Assembly: GCA_910586305.1 (NCBI GenBank)
Contig: CAJUGS010000002.1
Coordinates: 43,592-107,591, forward strand
DNA from: an uncultured Duncaniella sp.
GTDB taxonomy: Bacteria; Bacteroidota; Bacteroidia; Bacteroidales; Muribaculaceae
Reading direction: 5' to 3'
Length of the DNA stretch: 64,000 bases
Below the pieces are notes generated by a model. The model did no database searches and was not told where the DNA came from. It saw nothing but the letters and a program-made list of their open reading frames with translations. Shown piece after piece: positions 8,970 through 17,348 of this stretch. Positions within the stretch are counted from its first letter, which is position 1. Every line of letters begins with the position of its first letter. The position numbers were made by a program, and so were the translations under genes.

Positions 8970-9722
8970 ATGGGCAAGAACAAGCTCAAGAAATTCGCCG
9001 ATATGGAGACGCTTGAATGCGTCTACCAATATCCCTTCGCCACCCTTCGCGACAGCGGCGGTTGTCCGCTGCGCGGAAGGTGGGACACCGAGGTGTTCGG
9101 CGCACACAAACGCCCCCTCACGCTCGAGCTCGGATGTGGAAAAGGAGAATATGCCGTCGGAATGGGGCGGCTATATCCCTCACGCTCCTTCATCGGAATA
9201 GACATAAAGGGAGCACGTATGTGGACCGGAGCCCGACAGGTCAACGACGAAGGCCTCGACAACGTAGCCTTCCTGCGCACCTCCATCCACCTTCTCCCGG
9301 AGTTCTTCGCCCCAGCGGAAGTCTCGGAGATATGGATCACATTCCCCGACCCGCAGATGCGCAAGGTCAACAAGAGGCTCACAGGCACCCACTTCCTCAA
9401 CATCTACCGTCGCGTACTCGCCCCGGGAGGAGTGATAAGGCTCAAGACCGACTCCCCTTTCCTCTATGCCTACACCATGGCCATGATAGCCCACAACTCA
9501 CTCCCACTCCTCGCGGCCACCGACGACCTCTACCACTCACCCCTCAGCTCAGAAGTACCGCCAATCACCACCTACTACGAGCAGCAATGGCTCTCGAGAG
9601 GCATCCCCAGCAAATACATAGCCTGGCAGATTCCCGAAGGAACAGTGCTCTCCGAGCCCGACGTCGACATCGAGCCGGACACATACCGCTCATTCGGACG
9701 CGGCACACTGCAGGGATTCTGA
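8970..9722 (+). CDS. trmB: tRNA (guanine-N7-)-methyltransferase
   Basis: A 250-residue class I SAM-dependent methyltransferase that forms m7G46 in tRNA. The SAM-binding motif is TLELGCGKGEYAVG, the second acidic motif FIGIDIKGARMW, and the TrmB signature is WITFPDPQMRKVNKRLTGTHFLN (catalytic Asp in the FPDP block and the KxR-rich loop). C-terminal TYYEQQW..RGIPSKYIAWQ matches the family's T-x-[YF]-E-x-[KR] region in modified form. I take the ATG at 8970, one base after the yidC stop, rather than an upstream ATG at 8949 inside yidC. Probably the last gene of the pyrG-yidC-trmB unit. Confidence 0.93.
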   Translation: MGKNKLKKFADMETLECVYQYPFATLRDSGGCPLRGRWDTEVFGAHKRPLTLELGCGKGEYAVGMGRLYPSRSFIGIDIKGARMWTGARQVNDEGLDNVAFLRTSIHLLPEFFAPAEVSEIWITFPDPQMRKVNKRLTGTHFLNIYRRVLAPGGVIRLKTDSPFLYAYTMAMIAHNSLPLLAATDDLYHSPLSSEVPPITTYYEQQWLSRGIPSKYIAWQIPEGTVLSEPDVDIEPDTYRSFGRGTLQGF

Positions 9723-9739
9723 AAAACCTCCGTCAAAGG

Positions 9740-9778
9740 TCTGAACACTCCGCCGGCTTCGGGCGTTAACAGTTCAGA
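9740..9778 (+). terminator. Weak hairpin between trmB and the Mrp gene
   Basis: TCTGAAC (9740-9746) pairs with GTTCAGA (9772-9778), with an inner CGCC/GGCG helix. The following AACTAATTTTC is T-rich but not a clean T run, so termination is uncertain. Confidence 0.4.
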
Positions 9779-9809
9779 ACTAATTTTCACTCACGTTTTC
9801 ATTCACACT

Positions 9810-10907
9810 ATGCAGCTCTATCCCGCTCTCATCACCGAGGCACTCTCAACCGTGCGCTATCCAGGCAACGGAAAGAACCTCGTCGAGGCCGAAATGGTGG
9901 CCGACGACATACGCATCGACGGCGACACCGTCTCATTCTCAATAATCTTCGACAAACCCACCGACCCCTTCATGAAATCGGTGGTAAAAGCAGCCGAGAC
10001 AGCCATTCACACCTACATCTCACCCGAGGTGAAGGTAACCGTCAACACCGCATCACGCCGTCCCGCACAGCCAAAGACCGCCCCGGTGCTCCCGGGAGTG
10101 AAAAACATCGTAGGAGTGTCGTCGGGCAAGGGAGGAGTGGGCAAATCCACCGTAGCCGCCAACCTCGCCGTGGCCCTCGCCCGCGAAGGCTACCGAGTGG
10201 GACTGCTCGACGCAGACATCTTCGGACCCTCAGTGCCCAAGATGTTCGGCATCGAAGACGAGCAGCTCTTCATCCACGAAGTAGACGGACGAAACCTCAT
10301 CATACCCATCGAACGCTACGGAGTGAAAGTCCTCTCCATCGGATTCCTCGTCGACAAAGACAAAGCCGTGCTATGGCGCGGGTCAATGGCCTCCAACGCC
10401 CTTAAACAGCTCATCGCCGAGGCCGACTGGGGCGAGCTCGACTACTTCCTCATCGATATGCCGCCCGGAACAAGCGACATCCACCTCACACTCGTGCAGA
10501 CACTCGCAATGACCGGAGTCGTCGTGGTCACAACACCCCAGGAGGTAGCCCTCGCCGACGCCCGAAAGGGAATAGCAATGTTCACCGACGAGAAAGTCAA
10601 CGTGCCCATCCTCGGACTCGTGGAAAACATGGCCTACTTCACACCGGCCGAACACCCCGACGAGAGATACTACATCTTTGGACGCGAAGGAGGAATCAGA
10701 CTGGCCGAGAAGCTCGGAGTGCGCCTGCTCACACAGATACCGCTCGTAGCCTCCATAGCCGACTCGGGTGATGCCGGACAGCCAATCGCAATGACCGACT
10801 CAGTCACAGGACACGCATTCGCACACCTGGCCCACGAAGTCACCGACACAGTGGCCGAGCGCAACAACACACTTCCTCCAACACAGAAAGTAGAACTCAA
10901 ACACTGA
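9810..10907 (+). CDS. Mrp/NBP35-family iron-sulfur cluster carrier ATPase
   Basis: A 365-residue P-loop ATPase of the ApbC/Mrp group, which carries and delivers Fe-S clusters in the cytoplasm. The N-terminal domain (about 1-90) is a DUF59/MIP18-like fold, followed by a deviant Walker A, SSGKGGVGKSTVAANLA, with the extra Lys typical of MinD/Mrp proteins, then LLDADIFGPSVPKMFG and the Walker B-like block YFLIDMPPGTSDIHLT. The C-terminal GLVENMAYF is conserved. The cluster-binding CxxC pair often seen near the C-terminal region of Mrp proteins is not obvious here (VENMAYFTPAEHPDE has no Cys), which also holds for several Bacteroidales homologues as far as I know. Endonuclease gene follows after 23 bases. 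Confidence 0.92.
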   Translation: MQLYPALITEALSTVRYPGNGKNLVEAEMVADDIRIDGDTVSFSIIFDKPTDPFMKSVVKAAETAIHTYISPEVKVTVNTASRRPAQPKTAPVLPGVKNIVGVSSGKGGVGKSTVAANLAVALAREGYRVGLLDADIFGPSVPKMFGIEDEQLFIHEVDGRNLIIPIERYGVKVLSIGFLVDKDKAVLWRGSMASNALKQLIAEADWGELDYFLIDMPPGTSDIHLTLVQTLAMTGVVVVTTPQEVALADARKGIAMFTDEKVNVPILGLVENMAYFTPAEHPDERYYIFGREGGIRLAEKLGVRLLTQIPLVASIADSGDAGQPIAMTDSVTGHAFAHLAHEVTDTVAERNNTLPPTQKVELKH

Positions 10908-10930
10908 CTCCCCCACCCCATTCAAGCGTT

Positions 10931-12589
10931 ATGAAAAAAGTCCTCACTCTCCTCCTGGGCGGAACAATCGCCGCTCTCGGGGCACACGCCGACATACCCG
11001 ACGGATACTACACCCGGCTGAACGGCAAGACCGGAGCAGAGCTCAAACAGGCCGTCCACGAAATCATAAACCCCCACACCACCATATCCTCCTATTCCGA
11101 CCTTCCGAAATACTTCCAGCAGACCGACGTGTATCCCGAGTCGGACCGCTGGTGGGATATGTACTCCAACGTCGTGCGCCACATCCCGTCATTCTCGGGC
11201 CTCAACCGCGAACACGCATTCCCCAAAAGCTGGTGGGGAGGCAACCAGTCAACACCGGCCTACATAGACCTCAACCACCTCTATCCGTCCGACGGTCCGG
11301 CCAACCAGGCCAAAAGCAACTATCCGCTCGGAGAGGTCAGCGACAAGGTGAAGTTTGACAACAACGTCAGCCGCGTGGGCTACCCCGTCAGCGGACAGGG
11401 AGGAGGCGCGCAATACGTCTTCGAGCCCGACGACGAATACAAAGGCGACTTCGCCCGAACCTACTTCTACATGGCCACCTGCTACTCCAACCTCACATGG
11501 GCAAGCAAATACCTGTGGATGGTGCAGCAGAACGACTATCCCACACTCACAAACTGGGCCATCGACCTGCTCCTCAAGTGGGCACGCGAGGACGGTGTGA
11601 GCCAGAAAGAGCTGGAACGCAACGATATAGTGTATGGCTACCAGAACAACCGCAACCCCTTCATCGACTTCCCTGACCTTGCCGAATACATCTGGGGCAA
11701 CAAGATAGGTGAAAGCTTCGAGACAGGAGGCGGAGCGCCGGGGACAGGCGACCCCATCCTCACAGCTCCCGTCCCCGAGACAACTCTCGACTTCGGACAG
11801 GTAGCCGTCGGACAGAGCATCTCCTCACAGTTCTTCTTCAAGGGAGAGAACCTCACAGGCTCACTGTCCCTCCGTCTCGGAGGCGAGAACAAAGAGATGT
11901 TCTCCATATCATCCACAACCATCGACAGCCGCCTCGTCAACGCCTCGACAGGATACTACCTCCAGGTGACCTACACACCCACAAGCCCGGGCGAACACAA
12001 TGCCCGCATACTCGTCTATGACGGCGGCCTCACAGGAAGCATCTACGTCAACTTCCGCGGACAGGCCTTCCCCGAGCCCTCGCTCTCGGCTCTCACAGCC
12101 TACGAAGCAGCCGACATCACAGCCGACAGCTACACCGCATCGTGGAGCTCAGCACCCGAGATAATCGACGCATACATCCTCACACGCACACGCTACACAG
12201 CCGGAAACACACTGGTTGAGGAGACCGAGCTCGACGGAGAGAGCACAACCACCGAAGTACACGGATTCGACGCCTCCGACAGCGAGAGCTACACGGTCCA
12301 GAGCGTACGCCTCGGATTCCGCTCACCCCAGAGCAACGTAGTCTTCGTGGCCCACAGCGGACTCCCCGGACTTGAAACCGACCGTCCCCTCACAGCCACG
12401 AGCTATCCGGGAGTCATCAGGCTCCAGTGCTCCGAACCGCAGACCGACGGACGCATCTACGACATGGCCGGACGCCTCGTCATGACACTCCCCGTCATCG
12501 ACACCGACATGGAGCTAACACTCCCCGACGGAGTATATCTGCTCACCACACGCGAGCATCCCACGCCGCTGCGCCTCCTCGCCAGATAG
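10931..12589 (+). CDS. Secreted endonuclease I family nuclease with C-terminal sorting-like domain
   Basis: A 552-residue exported nuclease. Residues 1-20 form a Sec signal peptide. The endonuclease I domain (about 25-265) has the family's active-site block LNREHAFPKSWWGG, with the His and the W/G-rich loop, then DLNHLYPSDGPANQAKSNYPLG. A second domain (about 280-390, TLDFGQVAVGQSISSQFFF) resembles ASH/choice-of-anchor beta-sandwich modules; a fibronectin-like stretch follows. The last 60 residues (RIYDMAGRLVMTLP.. DGVYLL) resemble a type IX secretion C-terminal signal, so the nuclease may be surface-bound or released. It probably degrades extracellular DNA or RNA for nutrients. A terminator follows. 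Confidence 0.88.
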   Translation: MKKVLTLLLGGTIAALGAHADIPDGYYTRLNGKTGAELKQAVHEIINPHTTISSYSDLPKYFQQTDVYPESDRWWDMYSNVVRHIPSFSGLNREHAFPKSWWGGNQSTPAYIDLNHLYPSDGPANQAKSNYPLGEVSDKVKFDNNVSRVGYPVSGQGGGAQYVFEPDDEYKGDFARTYFYMATCYSNLTWASKYLWMVQQNDYPTLTNWAIDLLLKWAREDGVSQKELERNDIVYGYQNNRNPFIDFPDLAEYIWGNKIGESFETGGGAPGTGDPILTAPVPETTLDFGQVAVGQSISSQFFFKGENLTGSLSLRLGGENKEMFSISSTTIDSRLVNASTGYYLQVTYTPTSPGEHNARILVYDGGLTGSIYVNFRGQAFPEPSLSALTAYEAADITADSYTASWSSAPEIIDAYILTRTRYTAGNTLVEETELDGESTTTEVHGFDASDSESYTVQSVRLGFRSPQSNVVFVAHSGLPGLETDRPLTATSYPGVIRLQCSEPQTDGRIYDMAGRLVMTLPVIDTDMELTLPDGVYLLTTREHPTPLRLLAR

Positions 12590-12615
12590 ACCGCTCAGCA
12601 CCGCAACACACCATC

Positions 12616-12662
12616 ACTGCCGTCCGCGACGCCACAAACGCCGTCGGACGGCAGTAATTTTT
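12616..12662 (+). terminator. Rho-independent terminator after the endonuclease gene
   Basis: ACTGCCGTCCG (12616-12626) pairs with CGGACGGCAGT (12645-12655), an 11-bp stem, followed by AATTTTT. Confidence 0.85.
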
Positions 12663-12703
12663 CACACTCCGCCAAAGACACCGTCGACAGAATTATTTTT
12701 CTT

Positions 12704-12738
12704 AACTTTTCCAACTCGGAAAAAGTTACTACCTTTGT
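12704..12738 (+). promoter_or_regulatory. Promoter of the hexuronate cluster with overlapping inverted repeat
   Basis: The -7 element is TACCTTTG (12731-12738); the -33 position reads TTT rather than TTG. An inverted repeat AACTTTTCC-aactc-GGAAAAAGTT spans 12704-12728, covering the spacer and the -33 region, which is where a repressor or activator would bind. The ATG follows at 12771. Confidence 0.65.
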
Positions 12739-12770
12739 GACAATCAATCGAACCTTAAACTTACCTAATT

Positions 12771-13439
12771 ATGGCAAAATTTGACAAAACCGCAGTTCTC
12801 GCCAAGATGGGCGAGACCGGCGTTGTGCCCGTCTTCTACCACAAGGACGCAGAAGTGGCCAAGCAGGTTGTAAAAGCCTGCTATGAGGGTGGCATCCGTG
12901 CCTTCGAGTTCACCAACCGTGGCGACTTCGCCCACGAAGTATTCGCCGAAGTGGTGAAATTCGCCGCAAAGGAATGCCCTGAAATGGCCATGGGCGTAGG
13001 CTCGGTAGTCGATCCCGCCACTGCCGCTCTCTATATCCAGCTCGGCGCCTGCTTCGTAGTAGGCCCGCTCTTCAACCCCGAAGTATCACGCATCTGCAAC
13101 CGTCGCCTCATCCCCTACACACCCGGATGCGGCACCGTCAGCGAAATCGGCGCAGCCCAGGAGACCGGATGCGACCTCTGCAAATGCTTCCCCGGCGACG
13201 TCCTCGGCCCGAAATTCATCAAGGGATTCATGGCACCCATGCCCTGGTCCAAGATCATGGTAACCGGCGGCGTAGAACCCACACGCGAAAACATCGAAGG
13301 CTGGATCAAGGCCGGATGCTTCTGCGTGGGAATGGGCTCCAAGCTTTTCCCCAAAGACCGCGTAGCCGCACAGGATTGGCAGTATGTTGCCGACAAGTGC
13401 CGCGAAGCACTCGGCTACGTAGCCGACGCCCGCAAATAG
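12771..13439 (+). CDS. kdgA: 2-dehydro-3-deoxy-phosphogluconate (KDPG) aldolase
   Basis: A 222-residue class I aldolase that splits KDPG to pyruvate and glyceraldehyde 3-phosphate, the last step of hexuronate breakdown. Visible features are GIRAFEFTNRGD with the catalytic Glu, MGVGSVVDPATAALYIQLGACFVVGP, IPYTPGCGTVSE (a variant of the PGxxTPxE loop), and CKCFPGDVLGPKFIKG with the Schiff-base region. ITGG appears as MVTGGVEPT. A slightly longer form than E. coli Eda, common in Bacteroidetes. It heads a cluster with uxuA and a mannonate oxidoreductase; a hairpin terminator lies between it and uxuA. Gene name kdgA/eda is by function and context. Confidence 0.93.
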   Translation: MAKFDKTAVLAKMGETGVVPVFYHKDAEVAKQVVKACYEGGIRAFEFTNRGDFAHEVFAEVVKFAAKECPEMAMGVGSVVDPATAALYIQLGACFVVGPLFNPEVSRICNRRLIPYTPGCGTVSEIGAAQETGCDLCKCFPGDVLGPKFIKGFMAPMPWSKIMVTGGVEPTRENIEGWIKAGCFCVGMGSKLFPKDRVAAQDWQYVADKCREALGYVADARK

Positions 13440-13481
13440 TGACACGCGGAGTCTGATTCCGTCAGAAAAAGACAACGACAC

Positions 13482-13529
13482 AAAGAGGGTGTATCAGAAT
13501 TTCTCACGATTTTGATACATCCTCTTTTT
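13482..13529 (+). terminator. Strong hairpin with T run between kdgA and uxuA
   Basis: AAAGAGGGTGTATCA (13482-13496) pairs with TGATACATCCTCTTT (13513-13527), 15 bp with one G-T pair, 16-nt loop, followed by further T. The A side on the left would also allow function as terminator on the other strand. It lies inside a functional gene cluster. Confidence 0.85.
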
Positions 13530-13561
13530 CCTTAATCACCCACCTTAATCAACTGTTCTTT

Positions 13562-14719
13562 ATGGAAAAAACATGGCGTTGGTTCGGACCCAACGACAAA
13601 ATCACACTCGATATGCTCCGCCAGATCGGAGTAGAGGGAATAGTCACCGCCCTCCACCACATCCCCAACGGCGAGATCTGGACCCTCGAAGAGGTGGAGA
13701 AAATGAAGACCTACATCGAAGACCACGGCCTGAGATGGAGCGTCGTGGAGAGCCTGCCAGTTTCAGAGTCAATAAAATATGCCGGACCCGACCGCGACCA
13801 ACTCATAGAAAACTACAAGGAGAGCCTCCGAAACCTCGGAAAAGCAGGAGTCCGCACCATATGCTACAACTTCATGCCGGTGCTCGACTGGGCACGCACC
13901 ACACTCGACTATCCCAACCCCAACGGCACCTCCAACCTTTACTTCAACATGGGTGAGTTCGCCTACTTCGACATCCACATCCTCAAACGCGAAGGTGCGG
14001 AGAAGGACTACGACGAAGACACCCTGAAGCGCATGGAGGAAATCAAGGCCGGAATGACACCCGAGGGAGAGAAGAGACTCGTCGAAAACATCATCGTCAA
14101 GACACAGGGATTCGTCAATGGCAACATCTCCGAGGCCGACCTCGACCCCGTAAGCAAATTCCGCGAGCTCCTCAAGCTCTACGACGGCATCGACGCCAAC
14201 CGCCTGCGCGAAAACATGGCCTACTTCCTCAACGCCATAATGCCGGTCTGCCGCGAATACGACATCAATATGTGCGTACACCCCGACGATCCCCCACGTC
14301 CCATCCTCGGCCTGCCACGCATAGTAACCTGCGACGCCGACATCCGCGCATTCCTCGACGCAGTGCCCGACCCTCACAACGGACTCACATTCTGCGCCGG
14401 ATCTCTCAGTGCCGGAGCACACAACGACGTGGTGGAACTCGCACGCAAGTATGCGGCAAACACCCACTTCGCCCACATCCGCATCTGCAAGACTCTTCCC
14501 GGAGGCGACTTCAAAGAATCAAGCCACCTCGACCCGCGCCTCATAGAGGTAGTCCGGATCTTCGAGGAAAAGAACCCCGGCATACCCATGCGTGTAGACC
14601 ACGCCGAACTCATGCTCGGCGATGAAAAGATGGGCTACAACGCCGGCTACTCATTCCACGGACGTATGCTCGCCCTCGGACAGATAGACGGCGTAATGGC
14701 AACACTCCGCAACAAATAG
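13562..14719 (+). CDS. uxuA: Mannonate dehydratase
   Basis: A 385-residue enzyme that dehydrates D-mannonate to 2-keto-3-deoxygluconate. The N-terminus WRWFGPNDKITLDMLRQIG and EGIVTALHHIP is the UxuA signature; other conserved blocks are VVESLPVSESIK, GVRTICYNFMPVLDW, MCVHPDDPPRPILGLPRIV (metal-binding His and Asp), and FCAGSLSAG. Length fits the family. The product feeds, after phosphorylation by a KDG kinase that is not in the window, the aldolase encoded upstream. No promoter of the TAnnTTTG type is visible in the 32 bases between the hairpin and the ATG, so expression probably depends on readthrough. Confidence 0.96.
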   Translation: MEKTWRWFGPNDKITLDMLRQIGVEGIVTALHHIPNGEIWTLEEVEKMKTYIEDHGLRWSVVESLPVSESIKYAGPDRDQLIENYKESLRNLGKAGVRTICYNFMPVLDWARTTLDYPNPNGTSNLYFNMGEFAYFDIHILKREGAEKDYDEDTLKRMEEIKAGMTPEGEKRLVENIIVKTQGFVNGNISEADLDPVSKFRELLKLYDGIDANRLRENMAYFLNAIMPVCREYDINMCVHPDDPPRPILGLPRIVTCDADIRAFLDAVPDPHNGLTFCAGSLSAGAHNDVVELARKYAANTHFAHIRICKTLPGGDFKESSHLDPRLIEVVRIFEEKNPGIPMRVDHAELMLGDEKMGYNAGYSFHGRMLALGQIDGVMATLRNK

Positions 14720-14764
14720 AACAATCCATCCTCAACAACACCCATATATTTATCCCACAAGATC

Positions 14765-15577
14765 ATGAATGAGCTTTTCTCAGTAAAAGACCAGGTCGTA
14801 GTCATCACCGGAGGCACCGGTGTGCTCGGCCGCTGCATAGCTGAATACCTCGCCACACAAGGCGCAAAGGTGGTTCTTCTCGGCCGCCGCAAGGACGAGG
14901 GAGACGCCATCGTCGACGAAATAAAAGCACAGGGAGGCGAAGCAATGTTCCTCGTCACCGACGTCATGAACGAAGCTAAAGTCCAGGAGAACTGCGACGA
15001 AATCATCGCCCGCTACGGACGCGTCGACGCCCTCCTCAACGCCGCCGGAGGCAATATGGCAGGAGCAGTGATCGCGCCCGAAGGAAACTTCTTCGACCTC
15101 AAGGTCGACGCATTCCGCACAGTGCTCGACCTCAACCTCACAGGCACAGTAATCCCCACACAGGTATTCCTGCGCCCCATGGTAGAGGCCGGAAAGGGAT
15201 CCATCATCAACTTCTCGTCGATGGCAGCATTCCGCCCCATCACCCGAGTATGTGGCTACGCAGCCGCAAAGGCCGGAATATCCAACTTCACAGCCTTCAT
15301 GGCCAACGAGGTAGCAACCAAATTCACACCCGGAATACGCGTCAACGCCATCGCACCCGGATTCTTCGTCACCAACCAGAACCGGGCACTCCTCACCAAC
15401 CCCGACGGCTCCCTCACAGCACGCGGAGAATCAGTGATACGCCAGACACCGTTCAAGCGCTTTGGAAAACCCGAAGAGCTTTGCGGCACCATCCAGTATC
15501 TCATCTCCGATGCATCATCGTTCGTCACCGGCACAGTAGCCGTTGTCGACGGCGGATTCAACGCATTCGCAATGTAA
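14765..15577 (+). CDS. SDR-family oxidoreductase, probable D-mannonate oxidoreductase
   Basis: A 270-residue short-chain dehydrogenase. The dinucleotide-binding motif is VVITGGTGVLGR (residues about 12-23), the structural motif NAAGGN near 97, the catalytic Ser lies in INFSSMAA and the Y-x-x-x-K pair in CGYAAAKAG. The end VTGTVAVVDGGFNAF is typical of classical SDRs. Substrate is inferred from context: with uxuA 45 bases upstream, it most likely reduces fructuronate to mannonate, a job done in Bacteroidales by SDR-type enzymes instead of the long-chain UxuB of enterobacteria. A clear terminator follows. Confidence 0.85.
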   Translation: MNELFSVKDQVVVITGGTGVLGRCIAEYLATQGAKVVLLGRRKDEGDAIVDEIKAQGGEAMFLVTDVMNEAKVQENCDEIIARYGRVDALLNAAGGNMAGAVIAPEGNFFDLKVDAFRTVLDLNLTGTVIPTQVFLRPMVEAGKGSIINFSSMAAFRPITRVCGYAAAKAGISNFTAFMANEVATKFTPGIRVNAIAPGFFVTNQNRALLTNPDGSLTARGESVIRQTPFKRFGKPEELCGTIQYLISDASSFVTGTVAVVDGGFNAFAM

Positions 15578-15592
15578 AAGACACTCCATCCT

Positions 15593-15634
15593 GGGGGGCA
15601 ACGGCACACACATAGAGGGTCGTTGCCCCCTCTC
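15593..15634 (+). terminator. Terminator at the end of the hexuronate cluster
   Basis: GGGGGCAACG (15594-15603) pairs with CGTTGCCCCC (15621-15630), a 10-bp perfect stem with a 17-nt loop; TCTCAT follows, so the T run is poor. Confidence 0.65.
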
Positions 15635-15678
15635 ATAAATCATCACCCCGCGGCAAGCCGCTAAGCACATCAAACGCA

Positions 15679-16404
15679 ATGAAAAAGATTATCGCACTAC
15701 TCCTCACACTCATCATCACGACATCGACATCCGCCTACGCACAGTCGGCCGGCGGACTCGGCGACCTGCTCAGAGGGCTCTCAAAAAACACATCAACCTC
15801 CAACTCGGGCGACGACTCCGCAAACTCAGGCTCAGGAGGTCTCGGCGACCTCATCTCGGGAGTGGCGGGCGCACTCGGATTCGGCAACTCCGGAGCATCC
15901 ATCGAGAAACTGTCCGGAACATGGGCCTACAAATCGCCCGCCGTATCATTCAAGAGCGACAACCTCCTTCTGAAAGCCGGAGGCGCAGCAGCCGCCACCA
16001 ACATAGAGAGCAAACTCGCACCCTACTACAAGACAGCAGGTCTCGACAAACTCATCCTCACCATCAACGCCGACTCCACATTCACATTCAAGACACGCGC
16101 CACACTCAACGGCACCATAACCCACGACAAGGAGTCGGGCCTATACATCTTCAACTTCCAGGCCTTCAAGACAATCAGCCTCGGCTCAATGAACGCCTAC
16201 ATACAGCTCAACGGCTCCAACGCGATGGAACTCACATTCGACGTATCGCGTCTCATGTCCATCATCCAGAAAGTCAGCGCCCTCTCGAGCAGCACCACAG
16301 TCAAGGGAGCGTCAACACTCCTCAACCAGTATGACGGCCTCACAGCAGGCTTCGAACTCAAACGCACAGCCGACGCCACAACCGGAGCCACCGGAAAGAA
16401 ATGA
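15679..16404 (+). CDS. DUF4923 family secreted protein
   Basis: A 241-residue protein with a signal peptide (residues 1-21, cleavage after AYAQ or AYA), so it is exported. After it comes a Ser/Gly/Asn-rich linker with two GLGDL(L/I) repeats (residues about 27 and 55), then a domain with EKLSGTWAYKSPAVSF and a C-terminal half rich in beta strands (GTITHDKESGLYIFNF). This is the DUF4923 pattern found in Bacteroidales. The N-terminal half resembles lipocalin-like or calycin barrels in its GTW motif, but that is only a suggestion. Function unknown. Its stop overlaps the start of a glycosyltransferase gene (ATGA), indicating joint translation. Confidence 0.8.
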   Translation: MKKIIALLLTLIITTSTSAYAQSAGGLGDLLRGLSKNTSTSNSGDDSANSGSGGLGDLISGVAGALGFGNSGASIEKLSGTWAYKSPAVSFKSDNLLLKAGGAAAATNIESKLAPYYKTAGLDKLILTINADSTFTFKTRATLNGTITHDKESGLYIFNFQAFKTISLGSMNAYIQLNGSNAMELTFDVSRLMSIIQKVSALSSSTTVKGASTLLNQYDGLTAGFELKRTADATTGATGKK

Positions 16405-17348
16405 TATCCGTAATAATTCCGGCCTACAACGCCGCCACATTCATAGCCGACTGCCTCGACAGCCTCATAGCCCAGGACTTCACCGACTGGGAAGCAGTGG
16501 TAGTGGACGACGGTTCCACCGACTCCACGCCACTGCTGGCAGAAAGCTATGCCGCCCGCGACCGACGCATCCGCCTGGCCAGACGACCAAACGGCGGACT
16601 ATCGGCCGCCCGCAACTTCGGCCTCGACCGGGCAAACGGACACTACATCACCTTTCTTGATGCCGACGACCGCCTCTTCCCCAACGCCCTGTCCATACTC
16701 CTGTCGAATCTCGGCAACGACACCGACGTTGTCACCGCACAGCTCTCGGCCTCACCCGCCCCGCCCGCGGCCACACATAAAGCCGCCACAAGAGTGATGT
16801 CGGGCCTCGAAGCCCTTGCCGACGGCCTCTATCAGAACAGAGTCAACACCTCGGCCTGCGGCAAACTATACACACGGGAGATTCTTCACAAAGTGCGCTT
16901 CCGCGAGGGAATATGGTATGAGGATCTGGAATTCTTCAGCCGTCTGTGTCTCGCGTCGCGCCACATAGCCGTCACAGACACCCCCGTATACTACTACCGT
17001 CCCAACCCCTCAAGCTTCATCCACACATTCTCCCCGGCACGCCTCGACGTGCTCCGCGTCACAGCCGACATCCAACAGCTGGTCCACTCAGCCTGCCCCG
17101 AACTCCTGCCAGCAGCCCGCGACCGCCATCTCAGCGCCTCCTTCAATATGTTCGCGCTCATGTCCATCCACGACCCCTCGGGCCACACCTACTCAGACCT
17201 GCAAGACGAATGCTGGAAAACAGTGAGATCCCTGAGGCGCGCCTCGCTATTCAACCCCCGCGTCAGGCTCAAAAACCGCCTCGGCATCCTCCTCAGCTAT
17301 CTCGGACGCCGGGCCTTCATACTTGTAGCCCGAAGACTCTACAGTTAG
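16401..17348 (+). CDS. Family 2 glycosyltransferase
   Basis: A 315-residue GT-A enzyme. The N-terminus MISVIIPAYNAATFIADCLDSL and VVDDGSTDSTPLL is the GT2 signature; the metal-binding DxD equivalent is FLDADDRLF near residue 93, and the acceptor side has WYEDLEFFSRL, corresponding to the ED motif. It would transfer a sugar from a nucleotide-sugar onto a glycan, probably polysaccharide or lipopolysaccharide, on the cytoplasmic side. The gene overlaps DUF4923 by 4 bases and meets a second GT2 gene tail to tail: the two stop codons share bases in TTAG. Sugar specificity cannot be read. Confidence 0.92.
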   Translation: MISVIIPAYNAATFIADCLDSLIAQDFTDWEAVVVDDGSTDSTPLLAESYAARDRRIRLARRPNGGLSAARNFGLDRANGHYITFLDADDRLFPNALSILLSNLGNDTDVVTAQLSASPAPPAATHKAATRVMSGLEALADGLYQNRVNTSACGKLYTREILHKVRFREGIWYEDLEFFSRLCLASRHIAVTDTPVYYYRPNPSSFIHTFSPARLDVLRVTADIQQLVHSACPELLPAARDRHLSASFNMFALMSIHDPSGHTYSDLQDECWKTVRSLRRASLFNPRVRLKNRLGILLSYLGRRAFILVARRLYS

